Made by a program: the position numbers and the translations under genes. The notes beneath the pieces were generated by a model, which ran no database searches, had not been told where the DNA came from, and worked only from the letters and a program-made list of their open reading frames with translations. DNA of 64,000 bases from Ceratothoa steindachneri (taxonomy: Eukaryota > Arthropoda > Malacostraca > Isopoda > Cymothoidae): assembly GCA_963969495.1 (NCBI GenBank), contig OZ018328.1, forward strand, positions 132,590,468 through 132,654,467, read 5' to 3'. Below, piece after piece: positions 50,791 through 62,900 of the stretch. Numbering within the stretch: the stretch's first letter is position 1; each line of letters opens with the position of its first letter.

Positions 50791-52040
50791 TTGGGATATA
50801 CTTTGCGAAGAAAGACAAGAGTCCTGATTTAACCCTTGCTATGCTAAGTGGAAATCTCGAAGCCATGTTCATCAGCCAGGGCATCGGCGCTCAATACTAA
50901 ATAACGTATTATTTTCATGTACTTTTGTCTTTATACTGTCTGTAATGATGGGGACTTAAATAGGGTAAAATAATCAAAGGTGGCAAGATACAAGAATCCT
51001 GATATTTTAAGAATAATTTCATAGAAAAGGCAGACCTTTATAGGAAATATAGGAACTCGTGCAAAGGATTCGAGTTTGTATACGGATCCTGGCATCAGAC
51101 GTGACTGTGGAAAAACTGTCGATTACTAGGTTGGAGGAGTTGTACATGCATTTATGTTGCTCCTCCTTGGATTTATTATCCCAGGTTGGTATGATAGTAG
51201 CTAATGACGCTCAGTACCACGAATTATATTGAGAATTTGTTCGCCGCCATTCTATTAGTGTTTGCGGTGGAGCCCCCTTCGACTCTCCTCTGAGATCGAA
51301 TCTGCGAAAGATTTGTGAAACTCACCATGTCTGTCCGTGAGACCACGTGAGTCAGCTTCGAGATCCCTCTTGTTCTTCAATCTTCTTTGTTGGTTACCTT
51401 ATCTTGGTCTACCGTTGTAAGTCAACACCTTAGATTTCACCGAGTATCTCCACCCTGAGATTTGTGCTGTGCAACTGTCAATCGATGCTTGTATCTCGGT
51501 CTTTATCGTTTCTCTTAATTGCACTTTGCCGTTTTTATTTTTGAGGCCATTTTCATTTTATCTTTCGTTATCCCTTTTCTTCGGTTATGCCCTATTTAGT
51601 CGAATTTTTCCTTCCTCTCTCGAAAAATTTAAAGTGAAGGTGCATCATCCCAGCGCCAGCTTCCTCCATCTGCATTTTACATTGATCTCCATTCTGCTCT
51701 GTCGTGTCGGTCTATTTCTTGCCTTTTTTCTCTCCTTTGTTCACTTGTTTCGATTTCCTATCGGAGTTGACGCCGATTTTCCACTTCAGAGACGATAAAA
51801 CGAAGACGTTTGATTATCGTAAGAATGCGAATTGGATGATTTCAATTCATTTTAGATTATCTTTACGACATCTTCAAAGGATTACCCAATTACACTGAAT
51901 CGGAATCGACGAATTCCGGATTCTCTTCATTGAAATGGATTACTTGCAAACTGCCTTTCCGTCCTAACTTACACCACCGACATAAGATTCATTCAATATT
52001 AATTCCAGCTCCTAGGTTTTGTCTTTCCATATTCATATAT
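50791..52040. other. Unassigned stretch
   Basis: No gene recognised. The 109-codon frame at 51469-51798 is hydrophobic and Phe-rich from T-rich sequence; no motif supports it. Confidence 0.45.
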
Positions 52041-52491
52041 GAATGCAATTTCCCACAGGAAAAATGAAAAAGGTGCTTCCAAGTACTTTCAAACTTTATT
52101 CAGTTCATTTCTCAAGGATAACTACAAGAAAAAATATTATAATCAGGGTATATATAAGCTAGTTAAAGATAAAGGACCACCCCTAAGACAATAAATCACC
52201 AATGAGGAAGTATGAGAGGGACGGGTAAATTCACATTAAGATTTAGCTATAACATGTAGCAAGGTCAAACCGAGAGGCAGACAGAGTCCACAGCAGAGTT
52301 AAAAGGGTTAAAACATTTAACGGATAAAGCGATAGTCTAAAGAGGGAGATTAGGAGAGACACGAGAAGTAAGCAGATACGTAGGAGAGAGGAAGAGAAAT
52401 AAAATAATCTTAATACAAAATCAATGCAATAATTAAATTGACAAATCGGGTGCCCATAAAAATGAAAATTGCCCCTAAAAATAAGGAACAT

Positions 52492-52995
52492 AGATCAAAA
52501 CTAATTTCTTTAAGAATAAGTTTTTTCAGAACAGCATCAATTTTACAAAGGCTAGGGGAAATGTTAAATAATAGAACCCTTCCCTTTCTTGATCTTCTTA
52601 TTCATCCAACACAGACTGGTTTTAAATACTCAAGCTATCGCAAACCTACTAATTCAAACTCTTATATTCATTTTTACTCTTCGCATAGTCCCAAAGTCAA
52701 ACGTTCAGTTTTTTCCTCTATGTTTTTACGGGCTTTACGAGTTTTTAGTCCTGAATATATGGATTCTGAATTCTCTAATATATTTGAAATTGCCCATAAA
52801 TTATGTTACCCTTATCCCTTTCTTCTAAATCGTCTTTCCTCTGCAAAAAAGACGTTCTATAATACAGCTCCTGCTATCCCTTTTAATGTTAAACACATTT
52901 TTGTTTTACCCTTCTCTGTTTGTTTCATTGACCTTCCCCGTCTTTTAAAAAACTTTAACATTTCAGTTGCTTTCAAATACGAGTCAACTATATAA
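52492..52995 (+). pseudogene. Penelope-like RT C-terminal part
   Basis: Open to a stop at 52995. Wording RTLPFLDLLIHPTQTGFKYS, then YRKPTNSNSYIHFYSSHSP, VKRSVFSSMFLRALRVFSPE and AHKLCYPYPF is the RT-to-thumb segment of Penelope-like elements. The catalytic YVDD block and everything before it are missing, since the left terminal repeat begins immediately upstream. The frame is open further left to 52438, but those codons belong to the inverted repeat. Confidence 0.85.
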
Positions 52996-53009
52996 AACAT
53001 TGTAGTTCA

Positions 53010-53290
53010 CAATAATTGTAATAATATTGGGAGAGTCTTCTTCTGTTTGTCCAAGTAAATATTTTGGACAGACAGGAAAGCAATTATCTGTCCGTATTAA
53101 TCAGCATAAATACAATGTTAGGATAGCTGTAAATAATAGTGCGTTTTTGTGCATATGTCCGAAAATAAACACTTAATTAATTGGAATTCAGCAAAATTTA
53201 TTTTTCGCTCAAATGACTCAATTAAAAGAAAGCTGGTTAAATGTTCATGTATAAGCCAATTTAATAACTTTAACATTTCTCCTGGCCTTT
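53010..53290 (+). pseudogene. Penelope-like GIY-YIG endonuclease, frameshifted
   Basis: Contains KYFGQTGKQLSVRINQHKYN (about 53064-53123), the YIG half of the nuclease with the catalytic Arg, followed by frameshifted NNSAFL and IGIQ pieces and then SPGLF-like wording near 53278. The GIY half upstream is degraded. Confidence 0.75.
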
Positions 53291-53710
53291 TTTAAATTAA
53301 TGCTGTTATGGAAAACTCATTCTTAAAGAAATTTTGACTAATGTTCCTAATTTTTTGGGGGGCAAATTTTCATTTTTATGGACACCCGATTTGTCAATTT
53401 AATTATTGCATTGATTTTGTATTAACATTATTTTATTTCTCTTCCTCTCTCCTACGTATCTGCCTACTTCTCGTGTCTCTCCTAATCTCCATCTTTAGAC
53501 TATCGCTTTATCCGTTAATCGTTTTAACCCTTTTTTTCCCTGTTCTTGACTCTTTCTGCATCTCGGTTTGACCTTGCTACCTGTTACCTGTTAATGTGAA
53601 TTTATCCGTCCCTCTCCTACTTCATCATTGGCGATTTATTGTCTTAGAGGCGGTCCTTTATCTTTTACTAGCTTATATATACCCTTATAATATTTTCTCT
53701 TGTAGTTATA

Positions 53711-53752
53711 CTTAAGAATGAACTGAATAAAGTTCGAAAGTACTTGGAAGCA
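53711..53752 (+). ncRNA. Hammerhead-like remnant in Penelope repeat
   Basis: Stem II GAAC (53720-53723) and GTTC (53732-53735) with an 8-nt loop, then GAAA (53736-53739) and stem III AGTACT. The CUGANGA core is not intact (TTAAGAA), and stem I pairing is weak, so self-cleavage is unlikely for this copy. The inverted partner lies at about 52090-52135. Confidence 0.4.
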
Positions 53753-53785
53753 CCTTTTTCATTTTTCCTGCGGGGCATTGCATTT

Positions 53786-54480
53786 ATTACGAACCTCACG
53801 TGCTAATTTGTCAGTTATTCATTTCATATACATATATATGTGGTTGCTCTGCAAGGCTTCAATTTAATATTCAATAAGAATTAGGAAGAGGGAGTGAAGT
53901 CATCTTATGTTCTGTATTGGTAATGTTCAGGTTCTACATAAACCCCCTACTATTATATAAAATGCATATCTAAAATTAATTTAGAAGCAGGTTTAATTAA
54001 AGAACATAGCTCTATAAATTTAAAAAGTGTTATAATACTAGGTATAAAATGCACGGATATAAAGTATAGTAAATAAAATTTTTAAAAAATGTCGGAAAGT
54101 TTATAAAACATTAGCTGCGAATTACCAACCGGAGGAAATTCTGAAAAGTAACAATTTAAAACTGAAACCTATAATAAACATTGAATTTTTTTACTCGTTG
54201 ATTATCCTATATGAGAAGTAATTGCATCAGAGAATCTACCGGCCATAAATACTGACACACCTAAAATCTGATTAAAATTGTAACATTTGATTCATTATAA
54301 ATGATTTTAAAAATAATTATAATTTGACAAAGTTTTTAGAGTTATCAATGTTTACATTTGAAATATCACTTTTCTTACAACGATGTTTTGTTAATTCCTC
54401 TAACAATAAATCGCTGCCGCCGTGAGAAAAATCGGCAGAAAAAGTTTAACGCTTTGTTTTTTGTTCATTCTTCTCCTCTG

Positions 54481-54484
<4 letters not shown>
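53786..54484. other. Unassigned stretch
   Basis: AT-rich, nothing recognised. Confidence 0.45.

Positions 54485-54560
<76 letters not shown>
54485..54560. repeat. (CT)n microsatellite
   Basis: CT run with a single TTC interruption. Confidence 0.96.
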
Positions 54561-54644
54561 TTTTTTTCTCACTGTAATAAATTGCTAGTCAATTGAGAAG
54601 GACGAGGAAATGAAGAAGAGGATGCAATGATTAAATTTACAGAA

Positions 54645-54895
54645 AAGGTGGAGGAGGGGGTGGGCAGGGGCGGTGTTGGTGGTAGTGGGTAAGGGTAGAA
54701 GCAGTGCTGTTGGTGAGTAGGGGTGGTGATGGTGGGTGACTAGGGGTCCTATTTTTTTTTTGCCAGATGCAGTTCTTGCTGGTGGTGGGCAGGTCCGGTT
54801 GTGCTTGTAGTGGGCAGGGGCAATGGTGTTGGTAGGCAGGGGTGGTAGTGATGGTGGGCAGGGGCGGTAGTGGTGGTGGTGCGCAGGTGCATTGG
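54645..54895. repeat. G-rich GGTGG/GGGCAGGGG minisatellite
   Basis: Diverged repeats of GGTGGTGGGCAGGGGCGGT-like units. Many G-runs of three or four on the plus strand could form G-quadruplexes. No coding evidence. Confidence 0.75.
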
Positions 54896-54899
54896 TTTT

Positions 54900-55906
54900 A
54901 TACCATTATATTTAGTATTAAATTCGCTTTCAAATCGTATATGGCAACCTTCCTATTTTTTTAAATTTCATCCCTCAACTTGGCATAAATTTGACATTTG
55001 TGGATTTAATTTAAAAGCGGTTGATTTACACAGGTTTAAGAGAAAATAGCATCGAAATTTCACGCTAACCGATTCTATTCTTGAGATTGATTCGTTGGTG
55101 GGGCATTTTATTTGTTTGGCAAAGGTCAGAAATGTGGCATATACTCGAATTAGCCTACATAGTGGATCTTAAATTACGAATTTCGTCCATTTATCAATTT
55201 CTATCATTTGTGCGCTTAGTATATGGCCTAACCATAATTTGTTTTAAATACTAAATACGTGTTTGTCTCTCCTCTTCTTAGTGGTATAAGAGTCAAGGTG
55301 CTGAGATTAATAGCTAATTTTTAATGATTTTTTATTAAAAGTGAAAAAATGAAAAATTGATTATTCTCTTCCATCTCTGAGCGTTAGAGGGAAAGTCTAC
55401 GGGATTCTGAACTATAATTTAGCGTTCTTTTAAATTAAAAAAAAAAAAATCCTCACGGCTAAACTATTTAAGCTAAAGACTTGTTCTTGGTCTCATTAGC
55501 TAGCAAATTATCTATTTTTTTTTTTTACTAGTCCCGTAGGTGGGATCATTAGAATCCCATGATTTTCTCAAGATTTCCCAAACTCCTCAAACTAAAAAGG
55601 AAAACCTAATTTCGCCACTGGGACAAAAATCTGCATAAGAAAAGTTAAACCTTTTCGCCGATTTTTCCGATAATACGCCTAACCTAACCTAACCTAACCT
55701 TATTCAACCAAACTTTCACGTTTTCCAAATTTTCAGTAAACATCATCACAATTTTTGAAAGCCTGTATGCTTCGACCAGCTTCAAAATCTTCATCTGATC
55801 ATTATGGTTCCTGAATGCTCAAAATCCATCTTGGAACAGCAAAGCATCATAACTTTTATCAAGGAAGGAATATAATATAAAAAATATATATATACGAAAA
55901 CTTAAA
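54900..55906. other. Unassigned stretch with telomere-like run
   Basis: Only the (CCTAA)4 run at 55679-55699 stands out; otherwise AT-rich DNA without genes. Confidence 0.45.
55679..55699 (-). repeat. Short interstitial (TTAGG)n-type run
   Basis: About four consecutive CCTAA units (minus strand TTAGG). TTAGG is the ancestral arthropod telomere repeat. Four units can also arise by chance, so this is only a weak taxonomic hint. Confidence 0.5.
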
Positions 55907-56640
55907 ATGCCTGTCAGACTAACGGACAAAACTGCCCAGAAAGATTTTAAAGTCACAGGATGTTAATCAGAGGGACATAACTCCGAAACTGCCTCCTTAG
56001 TGCTCCAGAAATAGCCCACCAATTAAACAGCGCCGATGGAGCAAATGTCTCCGCCACAGTGATAAAGACGAGACTGAGAGAAACTGGGATTTTCGGTCGA
56101 TGGGCAGCAAAGAAACCTCTGTTGAGACATTGTAATATAGCTAAAATGTATAAAAACTCAGCGCTCGATTAATGGGAAAGTTTCCTTGGACTAATAAACT
56201 AATTCTTTAGCTACAAGCTTAGTTTTTGTGAGAAGGGATGAGCGAATGGATCCTCATTGAATTGCGCCTAAAGTGTAGTATGATAGAAGGATTAGGATAT
56301 TTTTCCAGCTAATTTGATGACGATTTAGCAGGAATTTTTTTTTATAAAAGAAAAATCCCAAAAGATTAGACCAGTGTGGCTATCATTCAATTTTGCAGCG
56401 ACATAATATCCCATTTCGAACCTGTCATCTATAAAAAAGATTTTGCAACAAGACAATGATCCTATCACATGTCTAGGCTGCTTTTGAAGAAAGAACAGGA
56501 AGGACAGCTTACAATCATAAATTGGTCTCCCTAGTCTCCTGGTTGCAATTTATCGAACTCTTGGTAGCTTACGTGAAATGTTTGCTTGGACTTTGAGCTG
56601 AAATTCCGCGAAATATATTTTTCTTTGATAAAATTGATCC
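55907..56640 (+). pseudogene. Decayed Tc1-like transposase
   Basis: Starts MPVRLTDKTAQKDF. A frameshifted helix-turn-helix is followed by ATVIKTRLRETGIFGRWAAK (about 56058-56115), and the second catalytic block QQDNDPITCLGC appears near 56448-56482. The last block is decayed. It belongs to a Tc1 subgroup (GRWAAKKPLL) different from the element at 28523. No TIRs assigned. Confidence 0.7.
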
Positions 56641-56648
56641 AAAGAATA

Positions 56649-57840
56649 CAGGGGGACCCAAACATTTCTTAATTTTCTGCAAGGATTGAATTAAACTTTG
56701 GGGATAACTACAGTAGTTTATTGTGTTTAAAAACATCATATCAAAACATTAGAGTCTTTGGACTTTTCTTCTTTATTCTAAAGCACGTGTTCGAGATGTC
56801 CTCCATTTAGCTCTGCTCATTTCTTGAGGCGAAGCACAAAGTTGTTCATAACGTCCTTACAAACCGACCGACTAATGGCTCTGATCTCCTCTCTGATGGC
56901 TTCCTTGAGTTTCGTGATGGTCCTGGGTCTCCCTGCCTACACTCTGTCTTTAACGTATCAAAAAGAAAGAAATATCGGGGGGGGGGGATGCCTAAGGTCT
57001 GAGCTGTTAGCTGCCCACTCAAAATCAATCTTGAGACTGGTCACACGGCCACCAAAGTTCTCTTTAAGCCAATCTCCATAAGCGACGGGAACAGGGTTTG
57101 CAGCTCCCTCTTGAAGCTTTTGAGGACCTCAACATAGCGCTCCATGGTCACTGTCGCGCCAGATTCCTCGAAGAACAATGGTCTGATGATGCCTCTGGCT
57201 GAGAATGAAGTCCATACCGTGCACTTAAGGGAGTATAGGGGCTTGGTGGATACCTCATTTGGTCTGGAGGTCCCCCAGAAGACATTTGTCTTCGAGTTTA
57301 CCTTTCTTTGAAGATGGAAGTGAGCTTCATCTTAGGTCCAAATGAGGTTAAGGAAAGTTGGGGTCTCCTGAATCTTCTCCAGTATCTTGACTGCCATAGC
57401 CTTTCTCTGCTCCTTGTCTGAGGCTGTAAGGGTCTGCTTCATCTGTAATCTGTATGGGTAGGCCTTTACCTCCATTACTAGCACTCTCTTGCAAGTCTCA
57501 CGGGATATATCGAGGGACTGACTTCGCTTGCGCACAGAGCGTTTTGGACTCTGCTGAACTGACTCTTTCACGCTCTCGACCAGCTCAGCTGTACGCTTCC
57601 TGGGGCGTCCTGAATGGCTTGGACGGTTGTCACTGGCTGCATTGATGTTCTCCATTGTCCCATAATTCTCGAAGTAGTCCACCCAGTCCTCCATTCTGCT
57701 CTTGTAGTGGGCTTTTTCACATTCGAACTGATGCACGAAAGTGTCCTGCACTTTTTTGAACGAGCCTGTCTTGTAGTAATGTTTGACATAGTATGAATAT
57801 TCTTTTGGGGGGATGACCCTTATTCTCTGCATTTATCACA
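56649..57840 (-). mobile_element. Mariner-like element related to DD41D type, broken
   Basis: The end at 56649 reads CAGGGGGACCCAAACATTTC after a TA, a plausible TIR. No matching TIR was found beyond 57840, so the other end is lost. The minus-strand transposase runs from 57832 down. Its first 166 codons are open. The rest is frameshifted: FFEESGATVTMERYVEVLKS near 57180-57120, degraded SSDL wording near 57000, and a C-terminal NNFVLRLKK...GGHLEHVL. Confidence 0.75.
57332..57832 (-). pseudogene. Mariner-like transposase N-terminal part, stop before first catalytic Asp
   Basis: From ATG at 57832: MQRIRVIPPKEYSYYVKHYY, then a helix-turn-helix region and a PKRSVRKRSQSLDISRETCK segment parallel to QSPRRSARRHAVALGISDRS of the intact 17989 transposase. 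The frame stops with TAA directly before DEAHFHL, the first catalytic block shared with that transposase. The N-terminal 166 residues therefore hold the DNA-binding part only. It belongs to the same broad lineage as the intact gene but is clearly a different family. Confidence 0.8.
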
Positions 57841-57959
57841 TCAAAAGGCAGATATTTTGAGGAGTAAAAAAAAATGTAATGTCGTTTTTCTAAGTATCTT
57901 TTTGTTATGTTCGTGTCTACATTAAATTTTATCTATATTAACTTTGTTTTATTCAAATT

Positions 57960-58870
57960 TGGGGTAGCTCAATTCAGATCGACACACAATGGCAAGTGAT
58001 GATGCCATCCATTTCAACCATTTCTATAAAATTGAGGACTCTGGGAATTGAAGCAAGTTAAAACACTTGTTTTAACATCACCAACAACACTATATGGAGG
58101 ATGGGAGATCATCTCCTAACGAAATTCTCGCAAAGTTGACTTTATCAAAGAAGCGGATTGAGCGGGACATTATCCTGATGAAAGAAGACTCTTGTGTGTA
58201 GTTTTACCGGGCCCTTCCCCGCTTTACTTTTGTGAAAATTTCTCTAAACACTTTTGTTATCGGTAGCATTGATTGTTCTTTGTTTTGGGCACCCCCTAAA
58301 ACAGTAGCATTACCTTTCTTTATGGCCGTTAAGACTTTGTTCTAATGGGTCCTTGTCCAACTCTTGGTAACGATTGTTATACTGTTCTTTTCTTCCTCAT
58401 CATATTGGTAAATCCAAGTCTTATCCCCAATTACAGTTCTTTGCAAAAAGTCTTCGGAATCCTCATCGCACTTGTTCAAAATTTCCAGTGAAAGAGTAGC
58501 TCTCTTCTTCACATAAAAATGTCGGCACCCATCGAATAGAAAGCTTACTGAGCTTCAGTACATTAGTCAAGATGGAATAAACTAAACATGCTGATATGTT
58601 CAATGTGCCTGCTATCATTTCCACTGTTAATCGATGGCCTTCATCAATTAGTGCCCGCACACGATTGATGTTTTCTTCCCTTTACTAATGTTGACGGTTT
58701 GCCACCACAATGGTCGTCTTTCAAACAGTAGGCTTTCGGGAGGTGGGGGCACAGTATCCATGAACTTATAGCAATGCATCAATAATCCCACCCTTATGCC
58801 AACCAAGCTTGACCATAAATTTTTGATGGTCCTTGAATGGAATCCATGGTATTGCTGCGGCTCCAAATAT
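57960..58870 (-). pseudogene. Decayed mariner (SETMAR-like) transposase
   Basis: Minus strand. Blocks in order: ERRPLWWQTVN (near 58710), RALIDEGHRLTVEMIAGTLN (58657-58600), IRWVPTFL, the first catalytic block VIGDKTWIYQYDEE (near 58435-58395), and FFHQDNVPLN for the second (near 58190). The third aspartate block is reduced to HPPYS-like wording near 58100. Frameshifts throughout. A mariner subgroup different from the other two. Confidence 0.75.
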
Positions 58871-59344
58871 AAAGTTCTGCTATGCTATTCAAAATGAAGC
58901 AAATTAATTTATGTATAAGTAACTAATAAGCACATAGGTAGAGCCCCGAAGGCTGACCAGTGCGCTGTGCTCACTGATTCCGGTAGCTCCTGCAGCCAAC
59001 CTGGTGCCAAACTTACTGCTCTACATTCCTTTGGGTGACACAGGTGAGGCCGAGAGGGAGATCTTGACGACTGGGCAACCCAGTATCTTCATACACTTCG
59101 CTCTGGCTATCACCCTTGAGAGGTCACTCCCGTGCCGCCCCATCACGGACAGAAACAATACAGGAGGCAGCAGTTACGAATTATAAGTCTAGAGCGTATT
59201 GGCGTGAGCTCGGATGCTACGGGCTGTCTCCGACTGTGGGAAGAATCATAGCGTCCCACTAGTCAGCTATCGCCCGCCTCAAGCTGGGCAGCCTCCGGCT
59301 AGTAAGGTGCTGACTCGAAACAATCTGCCTGCTCCAATGGGTGC

Positions 59345-59950
59345 TTGGGGCTCAGGGAAAATACCGAAAAGCAGAGTACAAACCCTGCACTAGGAAAAGA
59401 AAGAAGAAAGACAAGAAAGCCGCCTGCGCTGAGAGTGGCAACTTGGAATGTCAGGACCATGTGTCCTGGCCTCTCCGACGACCTCTTATATGTTAATGAT
59501 TCAAGAAAAACCGCAATTATCAGTCGCGAGCTCAAGAGGCTTAATTTTTATTTCGCTGTACTTCAGGAAACTAGACTTTCATCTAACGGTAGCGTAAAAG
59601 AAAAAGACTATACATTTTTCTGGCAGGGAATGGCCCCGGACGAGCACCGAGTGCATGGCGTAGGTTTTTCAGTTAGAAACTCTCTACTGTCTTCAATCGA
59701 ACCTCCTTCAGAAAGCATGACCCGCATTCTCTCCCTTCGTCTCACAACCACCTCAGGCAGGCCCCGTGAACATCATGAGCATCTACGCCACCACGCTTTG
59801 CTCTTCAGCAGAGGCGAAGAACGAGTTTTACGAGGAGCTCGACACCGCCATCAAGAAGCTACCCACCTCCAGATCACTTGTACTTTCTTGGCGATTTCAA
59901 CTCTCGGATTGGCTCAGACCATATCTCCTGGCCCCGATGCATCGGTGAAT
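59345..59950 (+). pseudogene. LINE AP-type endonuclease domain
   Basis: Starts in a frame without ATG: ALRVATWNVRTMCPGL (near 59425-59473, active-site Asn), LQETRLSSNG (about 59560, with the catalytic Glu), GVGFSVRNSLL, then a frameshift near 59760 into MNIMSIYATTLCSSAEAKNE. The NAR/GD block (near 59885) is lost: SWRFQLSDW appears instead of GDFNAR. The reading continues in another frame with NENGQRLPELCSFYGLSITN (near 59967). Confidence 0.85.
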
Positions 59951-61024
59951 TTGGCCTCGGCAAACAATGAGAACGGACAAAGACTCCCCGAGCTATGCTC
60001 GTTTTATGGCCTTTCAATCACAAACACGTTTTCCCCACAGAACCCAGTCACAGAGTCTCCTCGCGGCACCCCAGATCCCGTCACTGGCACTAGTTGGATC
60101 TCATCACTCGAAGACCCTCGCCTAAATGTGTCCTCACTACACACAGCTACCACAGCACTGACTGCGACACTAATGACTCCATGGTTGCCAGTAAGGTGCG
60201 TCTTTAGCCCAAACGTATCCATCGATCAAAGCAGAAAGGACGACCTTGATTCAACAGAGCCTGAACTATGCGAACGCTTTACAGACGCCATTCAAGAAGC
60301 CATTAGCAACTGCCCAACTAGCAGCGTGGAGGAGAGATAGGAACACATCTGCGACGGCACCTATAAGTCTGCTAGTGATACATTGGGAAAGGGAGAGCAG
60401 AAACCCCCCGACTGGTTTGAAGCCGAAATCGAGGACCTTGAATCAGCTATCTCATCCAAAAGGACTGCCTTACTCAATTACAAGCAAGACCTCTGTGAAA
60501 AAACACTTGCTGTCATTAGGAGGATCAAAAGCGCTGCCCAACGGATTACTAGACAGTGCGGCAACTACTATTGGTAGAACCTATGTCAAAGCATCCAGCT
60601 AGCCGCCGACTGCGACAATATTCGTGCCATGTATGATGGAATGAAGAAGGCCTTCGGCCCATGTGCCATTAAGATCACTCCGCTAAAGTCCACCACTGGG
60701 GAAATCATCACTGACCGTGCAAAGTAAATGGAGAGATTGGCAGAGCACTACTAAGAGATATACTCAAGGGAAACCGTCGTCACAGACACAGCGGTGGAAA
60801 ATACGAGCCCCCTGCCAGTCATGGAAGAGCTCGACGATCCACCCACCACTGAGGAGCTCATCGAGGCCATTGACTTTATGGCAAGCGGGCAAAGCTCCAG
60901 GGAGCGATGGCATTTCCCCCTCCCGAGGTCATCGAAGCAGGCAAATAGACCAGCCTCCTCGACCATCTCCGCAAACTCTTGTTGCAGTGCTGGGAGGAGG
61001 GAACTGTGTTTCGGACATGCAAAA

Positions 61025-61620
61025 TGACAACAGCATCTCGCTTTACAAAAACAAAGGCGATCGCAGCAATTGTAACAATTATCGTGGAATATCTCTCCTG
61101 AGCACTGTTGGGAAAACCTTCGCCCGGGTTACACTGGACAGATTGCAGTCGCTCGTAGAGCGTGTCTACTCAGAGGCGCAGTGTTGGTTCATAGACCTGA
61201 CCAAGGCGTTCCACCTGGTCAGGCGGTCAGGCTTGATCACACTTCTGCAGAGAATTGCATCTCCATCCAAGCTCCTGAGGATCATCATTTACTTTCACGA
61301 AGATATGAAAGGCACCGTCCAGTATGACGGCTCCTTCTCGGATAAATTCCCGATCAAGAGCGGAGTCAAACAAGGTTGTATGCTCTCCCCGACACTTTTC
61401 GGCACCCTGTTCTCCCTGTTGCTGAGCTACGCCTTCACTCAATCTGAAGAGGGCGTCTATCTTCACACCAGAAGCGATGATAGCCTGTAAAACCTCGCAC
61501 GCCTCCGTGCAAAGACAAAAGTGTGAAAGTCCTCGTTCGCGAGATGCTGTTTGCTGACGATGCTGCCCTGACAGCACACACTGAGGTTGCCCACCAGGAG
61601 CTCATCAGATGTTTCGCTCT
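61025..61620 (+). pseudogene. LINE reverse transcriptase domain
   Basis: ISLYKNKGDRSNCNNYRGIS (61043-61102, RT block 1), a truncated fingers region with a deletion joining YSEAQC to WFIDLTKAFHLV (first catalytic Asp block), GVKQGCMLSPTLFG (61362-61403), and in another frame the catalytic EMLFADDAALTAHTE (about 61543-61587). Downstream comes DVVEDFTYLGST and, after 61860, the thumb wording LLYGSESWTLYARHERRLN in another frame. Confidence 0.85.
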
Positions 61621-62900
61621 TTCCTGAAAGGAATTTTGCCTCGTGATCAACATCTAAAAGACCAACATTTTGAGTCAAGATGTTAGCTCAGCCACCCTCA
61701 TTTTCATCGGTGACTGCACCCTCGACGTGGTGGAAGATTTCACATACCTTGGCTCCACCAATCTCCAGCACTCTCAATCTTGACACTGAGCTGAACTCAG
61801 AAATTGGCAAGGCAGCTGTAGCAATGGCCCGCCTCTCAAAAAGAGTGTGGGGAAAATTCCATGCTCACCATCAAGATAAAGATACATGTGTATCAAGCCT
61901 GCGAGCCGAGTACACTACTCTACGGAAGCGAGAGTTGGACTCTGTACGCTCGCCACGAACGCAGGCTCAACATATTTCACATGCGTTGCCTCAAAAGGAT
62001 TCTCGGCATTTCATGGCAGGATCACGTCCCTAATAAGAACGTTCTGGCAGGGACAGGAACCCTCAGAATGTATGCTCTGCTCACTAAGAGACGCCTGCGC
62101 TGGCTTAGACATGTTAGTTGCATGCAGGATGGCAGACTATGCAGACATTTTGTATGGTGAGCTTGCCACTGGCTCTAGACCCGCAATAAGGCCCACACTG
62201 CGCTACAAAGACGTGTGCAAGCGGGACCTCAAGGCAGGTGGCATTGCGTGGGTAAGCTTTGAAGTGGTGGCTGCAGACTGCAGCAGCTTCCAACTTGCTA
62301 CCAAGTTAGGCATCAAGACAACAGAGCAGAGGAAATATGAGAAGAAAGAAGAGCCAGCAGACGACAGGGAGCAGAGTCAGCGCCCTCGGACGATACCGTC
62401 TTCACATGCAGCAACTGCAACAGGATCGTGCGCTATAGTCGCAGACGCCACTGCAGTTCCACCACAGATTGACCTCTATGGTGCAATCTCCATTTTGTTC
62501 CGAGACAGAAGGATGCTAGAGAGAATAATAATAATAAAAATAATCATCATTCTCATCTCGCGATGGTCTAAACCCAGATCACGTTCCCCGGATATCCAAA
62601 CCAAGAGAAAGAAATTTAAAACATCATCTTCTAAAAAAATAGTCTTATCATAGATGTTTTATCATAATCATAGTGGAATGTGTTACTTTTAAGTACATGG
62701 TAACGAGTAATAAATGCATTTGATACATTACTCAAAACCCTTTTTTAAAAATAATAGACCTTGTAAACTTTTTGTCTATGTTGTAACAAGATTTTTCCAA
62801 CAGAGTAGAGAGAAATCAACCCACTTTAACATATACTTCTAAATCATATGTTACGAGTTTGTCAATTGTGGACATTTGCCTCAACATTAGCCTCATATTT

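Larger units (their letters stand above)
52044..53785 (+). mobile_element. Penelope-like element with inverted terminal repeats
   Basis: Two roughly 450-bp repeats in opposite orientation (52044-52490 minus, 53335-53785 plus) flank a plus-strand RT and GIY-YIG region. Each repeat contains GACAATAAATC/GATTTATTGTC, TATATA and the stem-loop GAACTGAATAAAGTT next to AAAGTACTTGGAAGCACC. Terminal repeats in direct or inverted order, with 5' truncation of the coding part, are typical of Penelope-like insertions. Confidence 0.88.
58905..62530 (+). mobile_element. Near-full-length LINE (AP endonuclease plus RT), frameshifted
   Basis: About 3.6 kb. The order is 5' region, AP-type endonuclease, linker, reverse transcriptase and a C-terminal Cys-rich tail (FTCSNCNRIV near 62403-62432), ending in an (ATA)n run at 62522-62540. 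Wording is that of a LINE common in animal genomes and often mis-annotated as craniofacial development protein 2; I place it near RTE-type elements but do not insist on the clade. The element would replicate by nicking DNA and reverse-transcribing its RNA in place. It is dead because of several frameshifts and a deletion in the RT. Confidence 0.85.

Noticed and set aside
60004..60222. Minus-strand frame inside the large LINE
   Set aside because: Shadow of the plus-strand endonuclease and linker.
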